Shown here: positions 1-6,813 of the stretch, piece by piece
Numbering within the stretch: the stretch's first letter is position 1
Layout of the letters: each line of letters starts with the position of its first letter
From: an uncultured bacterium
Lineage (GTDB): Bacteria; Bacillota; Clostridia; Lachnospirales; Lachnospiraceae
Direction: 5' to 3'
DNA length: 36,466 bases
NCBI GenBank assembly: GCA_945949875.1
Contig: CAMFGH010000017.1
Location: 1 to 36,466, forward strand
Program-made: the position numbers and the translations under genes
The notes under the pieces: generated by a model
What the model was told of the DNA's origin: nothing
Databases searched by the model: none
The model's input: the letters and a program-made list of their open reading frames with translations, nothing else

Positions 1-891
1 TTCCTTATGAAGTCTGTGAATTGCACGTGCATAGGCAACGATAACAGATGCTGTAAATTCCGGGTTGGAATCAAGTTTCAGGCTATATTCGATGATATGG
101 CTGTTTTCTTTTTCCCATCCGGTCACACCACTACGGAATACAAATCCACCGTGTGGAATACCGCTGTGATTTTTCTGCAGCTCTTCTTCGCTGATAAAAT
201 GAACCGTTGTATCATAATCCGCGAAGTAATTTGGCATAGTCTTAATCTCGTTTTCAATTCGGGCAAGGTCTGCTCCTTCTTCTGCTACAACAAAACATTC
301 TCTTGTATGTTTCTGTCTGGTAGTCAGTTCCGGATTTTCACCTCCGCGAACAGCTTTTAACGCATTATCAACCGGAATGGTATACTGTTTCGCATTTTTT
401 ACTCCTTCAATTCTACGAATGGCATCAGAATGTCCCTGGCTGACACCCTTTCCCCAGAAAGTATAATCATTTCCTTCCGGTAAAATGCAGTTTGCATACA
501 GTCTGTTTAAAGAAAACATCCCCGGATCCCAGCCTGCAGAAATCAGGGCTGTATGTCCGCTTTCTTTTGCTGCTGCATCAACTGCTGTAAAATGTTCCGG
601 AATTTTTGCATGGGTATCAAAACTATCAATTACATTGAAATATTTTGCATACTCCGGAGTCTGTTTTGGCAGATCCGTGGCACTACCACCACAAATGATC
701 AGCACATCGATTTCCTCTTTATGAGCTTCTATATCTTTTACATTATATACAGGAACGCCTTCTGTAAGAATTTTCACACTGGCAGGATCTCTTCGTGAGA
801 ATACAGCACTAAGTGTCATATCATCGTTCTGTTTCATGGCACATTCCACACCTCTTCCGAGATTGCCATAACCTAAAATACCAACTTTCAT
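1..891 (-). CDS. ddh: meso-diaminopimelate D-dehydrogenase (3' end cut by window edge)
   Basis: This enzyme would make meso-diaminopimelate from tetrahydrodipicolinate, ammonia and NADPH in one step (EC 1.4.1.16), feeding lysine and peptidoglycan synthesis in the cytosol. The translation starts MKVGILGYGNLGRGVE, a Rossmann GxGxxG motif, and continues with FSRRDP, ICGGSATDLP, SAGWDPGMFS, FWGKGVSQGHSDA and MPNYF, which I recognise from the Corynebacterium glutamicum enzyme. 297 codons are present; the family is about 325 residues, so roughly 30 C-terminal residues (after AIHRLHKE) lie outside the window. The ATG at 891 has a well-placed AGAAGGG about 6 bases upstream. It lies 44 bp downstream of the nuclease-like remnant on the same strand. 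Its presence implies the dehydrogenase branch of lysine synthesis, though other branches may coexist. The identification is firm. Confidence 0.93.
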   Translation of the reverse strand, partial: MKVGILGYGNLGRGVECAMKQNDDMTLSAVFSRRDPASVKILTEGVPVYNVKDIEAHKEEIDVLIICGGSATDLPKQTPEYAKYFNVIDSFDTHAKIPEHFTAVDAAAKESGHTALISAGWDPGMFSLNRLYANCILPEGNDYTFWGKGVSQGHSDAIRRIEGVKNAKQYTIPVDNALKAVRGGENPELTTRQKHTRECFVVAEEGADLARIENEIKTMPNYFADYDTTVHFISEEELQKNHSGIPHGGFVFRSGVTGWEKENSHIIEYSLKLDSNPEFTASVIVAYARAIHRLHKE

Positions 892-935
892 TTCTTTTCC
901 CTTCTTTCTACTCTGCATTTTTATTCAAAACATAT

Positions 936-1442
936 TTATTTTAAAACGAAATCCTTTTTATGTATATAAAAAAATGATATTATTTCAGTTCCACTGGTAA
1001 TTTTATATCCCCTTTGTTTCACCAATTCAATTGGCTTTTCATATTTATATAACAAATGGTCTCTGTTTTGAAATAGTATATTGGCAATAATCAGTTCCGA
1101 TTTCGATCTAACTTTTTCCCCATGATCCGTTTCAAATATCAAATCTTCTTGATATTCCTGATAAGGTTCATAGCAATCATTATTCCATCTTCGTAATTGT
1201 TCCTTAGCACTTATCCTAACCGGATGAATTAGTTTCTTTCTTGCCTCACTTAATGAATCATTTATGTAATGTTTTGTATACTGACATTTTTCCTTGTCAT
1301 AATATTGATGATAGTAATACTGTCGTCCCTTTCTTTCTATAATCTTCAAGCTTCCTTTTGGTGCATGCTCTAATTCCTGATTCATTTGATGAAGTATTTG
1401 TTGATGTTTTTGAATTTCCTGTTGTATTTCCTTTTTGATAAT
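936..1442 (-). CDS. Truncated nuclease-family protein with apparent ATT start; probable gene remnant
   Basis: The protein matches my memory of a common clostridial family of unknown function: a short N-terminal coiled coil, a segment like APKGSLKIIERKGRQYYY, then a restriction-endonuclease-like core with (K)VRSKSELIIANIL and YEKPIEL. Full-length relatives continue with a PDF element and a YWEH.GMMD block that would supply catalytic acidic residues. Here the frame runs into an unrelated low-complexity tail after RGYKI and stops, so the catalytic half is missing. The first ATG is at 1385, but the reading frame stays open upstream and encodes a coiled coil (EIQQEIQKHQQILHQ). A perfect AAGGAGG at 1447-1453 sits 5 bases before an in-frame ATT at 1442-1440, and no ATG, GTG or TTG lies there. 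I read this as a gene whose start was ATG and mutated, or a rare ATT start. The conservative start is 1385. Function is unknown. Confidence 0.5.
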   Translation of the reverse strand: MIKKEIQQEIQKHQQILHQMNQELEHAPKGSLKIIERKGRQYYYHQYYDKEKCQYTKHYINDSLSEARKKLIHPVRISAKEQLRRWNNDCYEPYQEYQEDLIFETDHGEKVRSKSELIIANILFQNRDHLLYKYEKPIELVKQRGYKITSGTEIISFFYIHKKDFVLK

Positions 1443-1460
1443 GTACCCCTCCTTCTTTTT

Positions 1461-1690
1461 AGGTTCTATAAGCTATGCCTTAGCTTGCTGGGCCTACGAT
1501 TTCCTTCTCAAACAAGCTTTTTGTAGGCCCTATAGGCTGTGACTTAGCTTCCTGGGCCTACGATTTCCTTCCACAACAAGCTTTTTGTAGGTCCTATAGG
1601 TTATGCCTTAGTTTGCTGGGCCTACGTTATCCTTCCCAAACAAGCTTTTTGTAGGTCCTATAGGCTGTGTCTTAGCTTGTTAGGCCTACT
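1461..1690. repeat. 64-bp tandem repeat array, about 3.6 copies, each with a palindromic arm
   Basis: Units start at 1461, 1525, 1589 and 1653 (exact period 64; the last is partial). Each unit carries an inverted pair GTAGGCCC / GGGCCTAC or a variant, spaced by about 23 bases. A second, interleaved pair is AGCTTG / CAAGCT, and most units contain the palindrome CCTATAGG. Copies differ at scattered positions, so the array is not brand new. It fills most of the gap between the nuclease remnant and ppdK and sits directly upstream of the remnant's ribosome binding site. The remaining bases 1691-1745 are AT-rich with no gene seen. Confidence 0.85.
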
Positions 1691-1745
1691 GCTCAATAAA
1701 AATAGAACTTGAAATTAAAAATTGGAAAAATAGAAATTTTAGAAA

Positions 1746-1775
1746 TATCAGCCCCGCCAAAAAGCGGGGCTGATA
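1746..1775 (-). terminator. Intrinsic terminator-like hairpin after ppdK
   Basis: A 12-bp perfect stem (TATCAGCCCCGC, 1746-1757, with 1764-1775) encloses a 6-base loop. On the minus strand it is followed by TATTTCTAAAATTT, a broken U tract, about 75 bp after the ppdK stop codon. The stem is strong but the U tract is imperfect. Confidence 0.65.
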
Positions 1776-1778
1776 AAA

Positions 1779-1822
1779 GACTCTCACTAGACTCTTATTA
1801 GACTCTCACTAGATTCTCATTA
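1779..1822. repeat. Four tandem 11-bp repeats downstream of ppdK
   Basis: Four adjacent copies are GACTCTCACTA (1779-1789), GACTCTTATTA (1790-1800), GACTCTCACTA (1801-1811) and GATTCTCATTA (1812-1822). They lie between the ppdK stop codon and its terminator hairpin, so they would be in the 3' untranslated region of the ppdK mRNA. Copies 1 and 3 are identical, which suggests duplication of a 22-bp pair. Confidence 0.85.
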
Positions 1823-1849
1823 AAACCTTTAAAGAATAAGATAAATGAA

Positions 1850-4480
1850 TTATTCTGCCTTCTGTGAAATCGCTGCCTGTGCTGCTGCCAGTCTTGCGAT
1901 CGGTACACGGTATGGCGAACAGGATACATAATCCAGACCGATTTCGTTACAGAATTCAACAGAGGAAGGATCTCCACCGTGCTCACCACAGATACCGCAG
2001 TGAAGTTTCGGACGAACCTTCTTGCCTTTTTCGATAGCGATTTTCATCAACTCACCTACACCGGAGCGGTCAAGTTTAGCAAATGGATCGTTTTCGAAAA
2101 TTTTTGCTTTATAGTATGCTTCCAGGAACTTACCAGCATCATCACGGGAGAATCCGTATGTCATCTGTGTAAGGTCATTGGTACCGAAGCAGAAGAACTC
2201 AGCTTCTTTTGCGATTTCATTTGCTGTCAGAGCAGCACGTGGAATCTCAATCATGGTACCGATTTCATACTTCAGATTTACGCCGGATGCAACCACTTCC
2301 TGTGCAGCTGTTTCCATAACAATCTTCTTAACAAATGCAAGTTCTTTTACATCACCGGTCAAAGGAATCATGATTTCCGGAACGATATCCCAATCAATAT
2401 GTTCTTTCTGAACTTTTACAGCAGCTCTGATGACAGCTCTGGTCTGCATAACAGCGATTTCAGGATATGTAACGGTCAGACGACATCCACGGTGACCCAT
2501 CATAGGGTTCATTTCTTTCAGGCCATTGATAATAGTGTTGATTTCAAGGACTGATTTATTTTTTGCTTTTGCAAGCTTTTCAATGTCTTCTTTTTCTGTA
2601 GGAACAAATTCATGGAGAGGCGGATCCAGGAAACGGATGGTAACCGGGTTACCTTCCATTGCTTCGAATAATTTTTCAAAGTCACCCTGCTGAAGTGGAA
2701 GCAGTTTTTCAAGTGCTTCTTCTCTTTCTTCCTGGGTATCGGAGCAGATCATTTCACGGAATGCATCGATTCTGTCGCCTTCGAAGAACATATGCTCTGT
2801 ACGACAAAGACCAATACCTTCTGCACCAAGTTCACGGGCTTTCTGTGCATCATGAGGAGTATCTGCATTGGTACGAACCTTTAAAGTACGATATTTATCA
2901 GCCCACTTCATAATACGTCCGAATTCACCGGCGATCTTAGCTTCTACCGTTCTGATAGCGCCGTCATAAATATTACCTGTGGTACCATCAAAGGAAATGG
3001 TATCACCTTCATGGTAAATCTTTCCACCAAGCTGGAACTGTTTGTTTTCTTCATCCATGATGATTTCAGAACATCCGGATACACAGCATGTACCCATACC
3101 ACGTGCAACTACTGCTGCATGGGATGTCATACCGCCACGTGCTGTCAGGATACCCTGAGCCGCTTTCATACCTTCAATATCTTCCGGAGATGTTTCCAGT
3201 CTTACTAATACAACCTTCTCACCTCTGTTTGCCCACTCTTTTGCATCATCTGCAGTAAATACAATTTTACCGCAGGCAGCACCAGGAGCTGCACCAAGTG
3301 CTTTACCCATAATATGAGCTTTGGTAAGTGCATCCGGAGCAAACTGTGGATGAAGCAGTGTATCCAGGTTTCTAGGGTCGATCATCATAACTGCTTTTTC
3401 TTCGGTGATCATTCCCTCATCTACTAAATCGCAGGCAATCTTAAGAGCTGCCTGAGCAGTTCTCTTACCGTTACGTGTCTGCAGCATGTAGAGTTTTCTG
3501 TCTTCGATAGTAAACTCCATATCCTGCATATCTCTGTAATGATCTTCCAGTTTTGCACAGATATCGGTAAACTGTTCGTATACTTCCGGCATCACTTCTT
3601 TTAACTGATCAATCTTCTGTGGTGTACGAACGCCGGCAACAACGTCTTCACCCTGAGCATTCATCAGGAATTCACCCATCAGCTTCTTTTCACCGGTAGC
3701 AGGATTACGGGTAAATGCAACACCGGTACCGGAGGTTTCACCCATGTTACCAAATGCCATCATCTGAACGTTAACTGCGGTACCCCAGGAATATGGGATA
3801 TCGTTATCACGACGATATACATTGGCACGTGGATTATCCCAGGAACGGAATACAGCCTTGATAGCTTCCATCAACTGAACCTTAGGATCGGTTGGGAAAT
3901 CTTCACCGATTTTATTTTTATATTCTTCTTTAAACTGATTAGCCAGTTCTTTTAAATCATCTGCGGTCAGATCAACATCCTGTGTAACGCCCTTTTTCAT
4001 TTTCATCTGATCGATCAGAGCTTCAAAATATTTCTTACCAACTTCCATAACAACGTCGGAGAACATCTGGATAAATCTTCTGTAGCAATCCCATGCCCAA
4101 CGTGGATTACCGGATTTTGCTGCCAGAACTTCTACAACTTCTTCGTTCAAACCAAGATTTAAGATGGTATCCATCATACCCGGCATGGATGCTCTCGCAC
4201 CGGAACGTACAGATACTAACAAAGGATTCTCTTTGTCACCGAATTTTTTACCGGTGATTTCTTCCATTTTTTCAATGTACTCCATGATCTGGCCCATGAT
4301 CTCATCATTGATCTTTCTTCCATCTTCATAGTACTGGGTACAAGCTTCTGTTGTGATAGTAAAGCCCTGTGGTACAGGAAGTCCAAGATTTGTCATCTCA
4401 GCAAGATTCGCTCCTTTACCACCAAGAAGTTCACGCATATTTGCATTACCTTCTGTAAATAAGTAAACCCATTTTGCCAT
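1850..4480 (-). CDS. ppdK: Pyruvate, phosphate dikinase
   Basis: PPDK reversibly converts pyruvate, ATP and phosphate to phosphoenolpyruvate, AMP and pyrophosphate in the cytosol. In anaerobic clostridia it commonly acts in glycolysis or gluconeogenesis. At 876 residues it has the normal full length. The N-terminal ATP-grasp domain begins at once (KWVYLF, then LLGGKGANLAEM). The phosphohistidine swivelling domain carries GGMTSHAAVVARGMG, with the catalytic His in TSH. The C-terminal TIM barrel holds LGAEGIGLCRTEHMFF, GHRGCRL, FGTNDLTQMTYGFSRDD and the catalytic Cys in the CGICGEHGGDP segment. The ATG at 4480 has AAGGAGAG about 8 bases upstream. It appears monocistronic, with its own structured leader and terminator. 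The long open frame on the opposite strand near 1979-2554 is a shadow. Confidence 0.97.
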   Translation of the reverse strand: MAKWVYLFTEGNANMRELLGGKGANLAEMTNLGLPVPQGFTITTEACTQYYEDGRKINDEIMGQIMEYIEKMEEITGKKFGDKENPLLVSVRSGARASMPGMMDTILNLGLNEEVVEVLAAKSGNPRWAWDCYRRFIQMFSDVVMEVGKKYFEALIDQMKMKKGVTQDVDLTADDLKELANQFKEEYKNKIGEDFPTDPKVQLMEAIKAVFRSWDNPRANVYRRDNDIPYSWGTAVNVQMMAFGNMGETSGTGVAFTRNPATGEKKLMGEFLMNAQGEDVVAGVRTPQKIDQLKEVMPEVYEQFTDICAKLEDHYRDMQDMEFTIEDRKLYMLQTRNGKRTAQAALKIACDLVDEGMITEEKAVMMIDPRNLDTLLHPQFAPDALTKAHIMGKALGAAPGAACGKIVFTADDAKEWANRGEKVVLVRLETSPEDIEGMKAAQGILTARGGMTSHAAVVARGMGTCCVSGCSEIIMDEENKQFQLGGKIYHEGDTISFDGTTGNIYDGAIRTVEAKIAGEFGRIMKWADKYRTLKVRTNADTPHDAQKARELGAEGIGLCRTEHMFFEGDRIDAFREMICSDTQEEREEALEKLLPLQQGDFEKLFEAMEGNPVTIRFLDPPLHEFVPTEKEDIEKLAKAKNKSVLEINTIINGLKEMNPMMGHRGCRLTVTYPEIAVMQTRAVIRAAVKVQKEHIDWDIVPEIMIPLTGDVKELAFVKKIVMETAAQEVVASGVNLKYEIGTMIEIPRAALTANEIAKEAEFFCFGTNDLTQMTYGFSRDDAGKFLEAYYKAKIFENDPFAKLDRSGVGELMKIAIEKGKKVRPKLHCGICGEHGGDPSSVEFCNEIGLDYVSCSPYRVPIARLAAAQAAISQKAE

Positions 4481-4626
4481 ACTCTTTCTCTCCTTTTCTC
4501 ATTAAGTACAGGATTCTGCTCCTGCTAAGGGTTCAAACAAGAATGGTCTGTGGCAAAGCCGCAAGACCACAACATGCCATGAATTTAGGCGTATCCATGG
4601 CATCGTTTTTTGTTTGGTTTTATCAT
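4481..4626 (-). promoter_or_regulatory. Structured 5' leader of ppdK, possible RNA regulator
   Basis: Between a likely -10 box and the ppdK start the minus strand can form three successive hairpins. The first is ATGCCATG / CATGGCAT (4596-4603 with 4574-4581). The second is TGGTCT / AGACCA (4564-4569 with 4544-4549) with an inner GGC/GCC pair. A small CAGG / CCTG stem follows (4521-4524 with 4509-4512). I do not recognise a named riboswitch class. The rest of the gap, about 4660-4853, is AT-rich and holds no gene that I can see. Confidence 0.4.
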
Positions 4627-4632
4627 GTTTTC

Positions 4633-4660
4633 AGTATAACATATCCCCACATCTTATCCA
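4633..4660 (-). promoter_or_regulatory. Probable ppdK promoter
   Basis: A good -10 hexamer TATACT lies at 4638-4633 on the minus strand. The -35 candidate 16 bases upstream, TGGATA at 4660-4655, is poor. The start site would give a leader of about 145 bases. The -10 is convincing; the -35 is not. Confidence 0.4.
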
Positions 4661-4853
4661 TATTTTTTTGTGAAAAAATAGAATTTTCCCCTATATGAAT
4701 AAAAAAATGCCCTTTTTTCTTTTCTGTTTTGTTGAATTTTTATGTGGTTTTATGTTGGATGGCTTCTTTTTTCACTTTGAATCGGAACAAAACATACACT
4801 TTCGTTTGTTTTCATCCAATTCATTTCCATAAATTCTTATTCAAATTCTTTTA

Positions 4854-5903
4854 TCAAAAGAACACCCCGTTCTTTCCATTCATCTTTCCTTCATACATTT
4901 TATCGTCCGCCTGCCGGATCAGCTCCTGTACGGTGATCCCTTTCTGATAGGTGGCTACTCCCAGGGTTGCTGTCACATGCACATCATCATCTGCGATTCT
5001 TATTTTGCCTGCTTCGATCTCTTTCCTGATTCTGAGTGCAGTCTCTATGGTCTTTTCTTTATCAGCACTGATCAATATCAGGAATTCTTCGCCTCCCCAA
5101 CGAAAAGCCATGTCGCTTTCCCGGATGTTATTTCGGATCGTTTTCGAAATCATCCGAAGCACGTTATCTCCTTCGATATGCCCATATCTGTCATTGATCT
5201 GCTTAAAATCATCTACATCCGCCATGACAACAGAGAAAACCATCCCTTCGGTTTCTGCCCTGAGCATCCAGCTTTTGAAATACATATCACAGCCTCTGCG
5301 GTTCAGCAGAAGCGTAAGCGGATCCATTTTGGCGATTTCCTCCAGATGCCGGTTTTCTTTCTGTAAATCCTTTTGCATACGCTGAACTTCATAAGCAAAG
5401 AGCCAGGAAAAGAGAAGCAGTAAAAGAAACGCGATTCCAATGTCAAAATAGTGAAAAAAGTGTATCAGTCTTCTGGATATTTCGCCTTCGTATAAAGGTG
5501 CGTGTGTATCAGAATAAAAATCGATTCCTATATATAATACAGCAACTCCTACCGAAGAGATTTCCGGCAGCCATCTGTATTTTCCCAATCCCGGCAGAGT
5601 ATATGCCAGATAGAAAACAATGGGAACCAGGGATACCGTATAAAACATAAATCCCCAGACACGTCCTAACAACAGGGTAGAAAAAGCCGCACAAAAACAT
5701 ACTTCCAGCACCGCAGTAAGATAGATCAGAAAATATTGATTTCTTCTTACAATCACAAAGGAAAAATAAAGATAAAAAAGAACTGACAAAATATTGTACA
5801 CAGCCAGTGGAACGATTTTCACATAAGAAAACGTAACTGCATACAAAATATGAACAGCCATAATAGACAGGCCCAATATGGTATACTTATTTCGATTTCC
5901 CAA
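4854..5903 (-). CDS. Membrane-anchored diguanylate cyclase (GGDEF domain)
   Basis: The protein is predicted to make cyclic di-GMP from two GTP at the inner face of the membrane. Residues 1-170 contain about five to six hydrophobic segments with no recognised sensor family, followed by a short coiled linker (170-190). The GGDEF domain spans about 190-349: DPLTLLLNRRG at 194-204, DVDDFKQINDRYGH at 229-242, and the active site GGEEF at 270-274. RESD at 261-264, five residues before GGEEF, matches the RxxD inhibitory site, so product feedback is likely. The start is a TTG at 5903 with a weak AGAAG; the first ATG in frame is at 5861. The gene stands alone and no EAL domain or c-di-GMP receptor is nearby. 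The input signal is unknown. Confidence 0.9.
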   Translation of the reverse strand: MGNRNKYTILGLSIMAVHILYAVTFSYVKIVPLAVYNILSVLFYLYFSFVIVRRNQYFLIYLTAVLEVCFCAAFSTLLLGRVWGFMFYTVSLVPIVFYLAYTLPGLGKYRWLPEISSVGVAVLYIGIDFYSDTHAPLYEGEISRRLIHFFHYFDIGIAFLLLLLFSWLFAYEVQRMQKDLQKENRHLEEIAKMDPLTLLLNRRGCDMYFKSWMLRAETEGMVFSVVMADVDDFKQINDRYGHIEGDNVLRMISKTIRNNIRESDMAFRWGGEEFLILISADKEKTIETALRIRKEIEAGKIRIADDDVHVTATLGVATYQKGITVQELIRQADDKMYEGKMNGKNGVFF

Positions 5904-5984
5904 TAAAACTTCTTGACCGGGTTTCCAAAAAAGAAAACTCAGATTTTTCTAACATTATGAATTCCAATCCTTTTACACACAAAT

Positions 5985-6080
5985 AAAGTATCTATCACAT
6001 TAACAACAGCACAACCAAAGTACCTATCACGGTAATCGCAGTGCAACCAAAGTACCTATCACGGTAACAGCAGTGCCACC
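5985..6080. repeat. Three tandem 32-bp repeats copied from the 3' end of the DUF212 gene
   Basis: Copies lie at 5985-6016, 6017-6048 and 6049-6080. The third contains the last codons and TGA stop of the DUF212 protein gene on the minus strand. The other two follow the stop as non-coding copies; the second is almost identical and the outermost more diverged. No transcription terminator is evident in the copies, and the remaining bases to 5904 show nothing further. Confidence 0.85.
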
Positions 6081-6502
6081 AGCGCACCGATGATCGCACC
6101 TGCAGTCACCTGCAACGGTGTATGACCCACAAATTCCTTCAGTTTTTCCTCATCCGTGATATCTCTTCCCAGAGACTCCATAAAAGAAGCCAGATCCTTT
6201 ATGATCTTCGCCTGCTTCCCGGTTTCCTGACGAACTCCCATAGCATCGTGCATAACGATAATAGCCAGCATAAAAGTAACCGCAAACTCAAAAGAACCAG
6301 CCCCGTATACCCAAAAAGACCGAACTGCCATGGCGGTAACGGTAGCAGAATGTCCGCTCGGCATCCCACCATCTCCAAAAAGCCTTTTCCAGTCGATTTT
6401 TTTATTGATTCCGGCATATATTATCATCTTCAGTATCTGGGCAATTCCCCACCCCAGACATCCGCAGATCAGAATCTGGTTTTGTAATATCTCATTAATC
6501 AT
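6059..6502 (-). CDS. DUF212 / YuiD-like membrane protein (divergent PAP2 phosphatase superfamily)
   Basis: This 147-residue membrane protein belongs to the DUF212 family, typified by Bacillus YuiD, which is distantly related to acid phosphatase/vanadium haloperoxidase (PAP2) enzymes. The evidence is GDGGMPSGHSATVTAM from residue 43, HDAMGVRRE-type sequence (here HDAMGVRQETGKQ) and GHTPLQV near the C terminus, among three to four hydrophobic segments. Length matches the family. PAP2 relatives dephosphorylate lipids such as undecaprenyl or isoprenyl pyrophosphates, but the substrate of this family is not established. The ATG at 6502 has GGAGA upstream and a promoter-like element further up. Its 3' end is part of a 32-bp tandem triplication. 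It is transcribed divergently from the ABC-F gene. Confidence 0.85.
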   Translation of the reverse strand: MINEILQNQILICGCLGWGIAQILKMIIYAGINKKIDWKRLFGDGGMPSGHSATVTAMAVRSFWVYGAGSFEFAVTFMLAIIVMHDAMGVRQETGKQAKIIKDLASFMESLGRDITDEEKLKEFVGHTPLQVTAGAIIGALVALLLP

Positions 6503-6531
6503 CTTTTCCGTCTCCTCATTCTATGAGCCCT

Positions 6532-6559
6532 TGTATAGTATAGCATGTTTTTCTGTAAA
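6532..6559 (-). promoter_or_regulatory. Probable promoter of the DUF212 gene
   Basis: On the minus strand TTTACA (6559-6554) and TATACA (6537-6532) are 16 bases apart, about 30 bases before the start codon at 6502. Both hexamers are close to the sigma-A consensus. Two imperfect 20-22-bp repeats (6567-6586 and 6587-6608, each ending CTTTACC) lie just upstream. Confidence 0.5.
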
Positions 6560-6674
6560 TCCCACGAAAATTTTTTAAACTTTACCAAAAATTCTTTTAC
6601 ACTTTACCTTACTACTTATAGCATTATATTTTTGTGTTAAAAATGCTATATAAACATACCTTTCCGCTTTTCCC

Positions 6675-6702
6675 TTGAAAAACAGTCCTGTTTATGTATA
6701 AT
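6675..6702 (+). promoter_or_regulatory. Probable promoter of the ABC-F gene
   Basis: TTGAAA (6675-6680) and TATAAT (6697-6702) are separated by 16 bases. A start near 6710 would give a leader of about 100 bases before the ABC-F start codon. Confidence 0.6.
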
Positions 6703-6766
6703 ATATTGTGGCAAAGAAAACACCTATTTATTAAGTAGATACTGATATCCACATATAAAATGGAAG

Positions 6767-6803
6767 AAACAGTAAGTAAACTGGAAAACAGTAAGTAATT
6801 TGG
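6767..6803 (+). repeat. Two 18-bp direct repeats in the ABC-F leader
   Basis: AAACAGTAAGTAAACTGG (6767-6784) is repeated as AAACAGTAAGTAATTTGG (6786-6803). The second copy runs into the TTGGAGGA ribosome binding site, so the duplication lies right at the ribosome entry region. Confidence 0.7.
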
Positions 6804-6813
6804 AGGAAACATA

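Noticed and set aside
1461-1690. CRISPR array
   Set aside because: The repeats are contiguous 64-bp units with no unique spacers, and no cas genes are in the window.
1979-2554. A 191-codon open frame on the plus strand inside ppdK
   Set aside because: It lies opposite conserved ppdK coding sequence and has no ribosome binding site or recognisable domain.
4520-4600. tRNA-like or riboswitch candidate suggested by GGTTCAAAC and hairpins
   Set aside because: No cloverleaf or acceptor stem can be drawn and no riboswitch consensus fits, so only an unassigned leader is reported.
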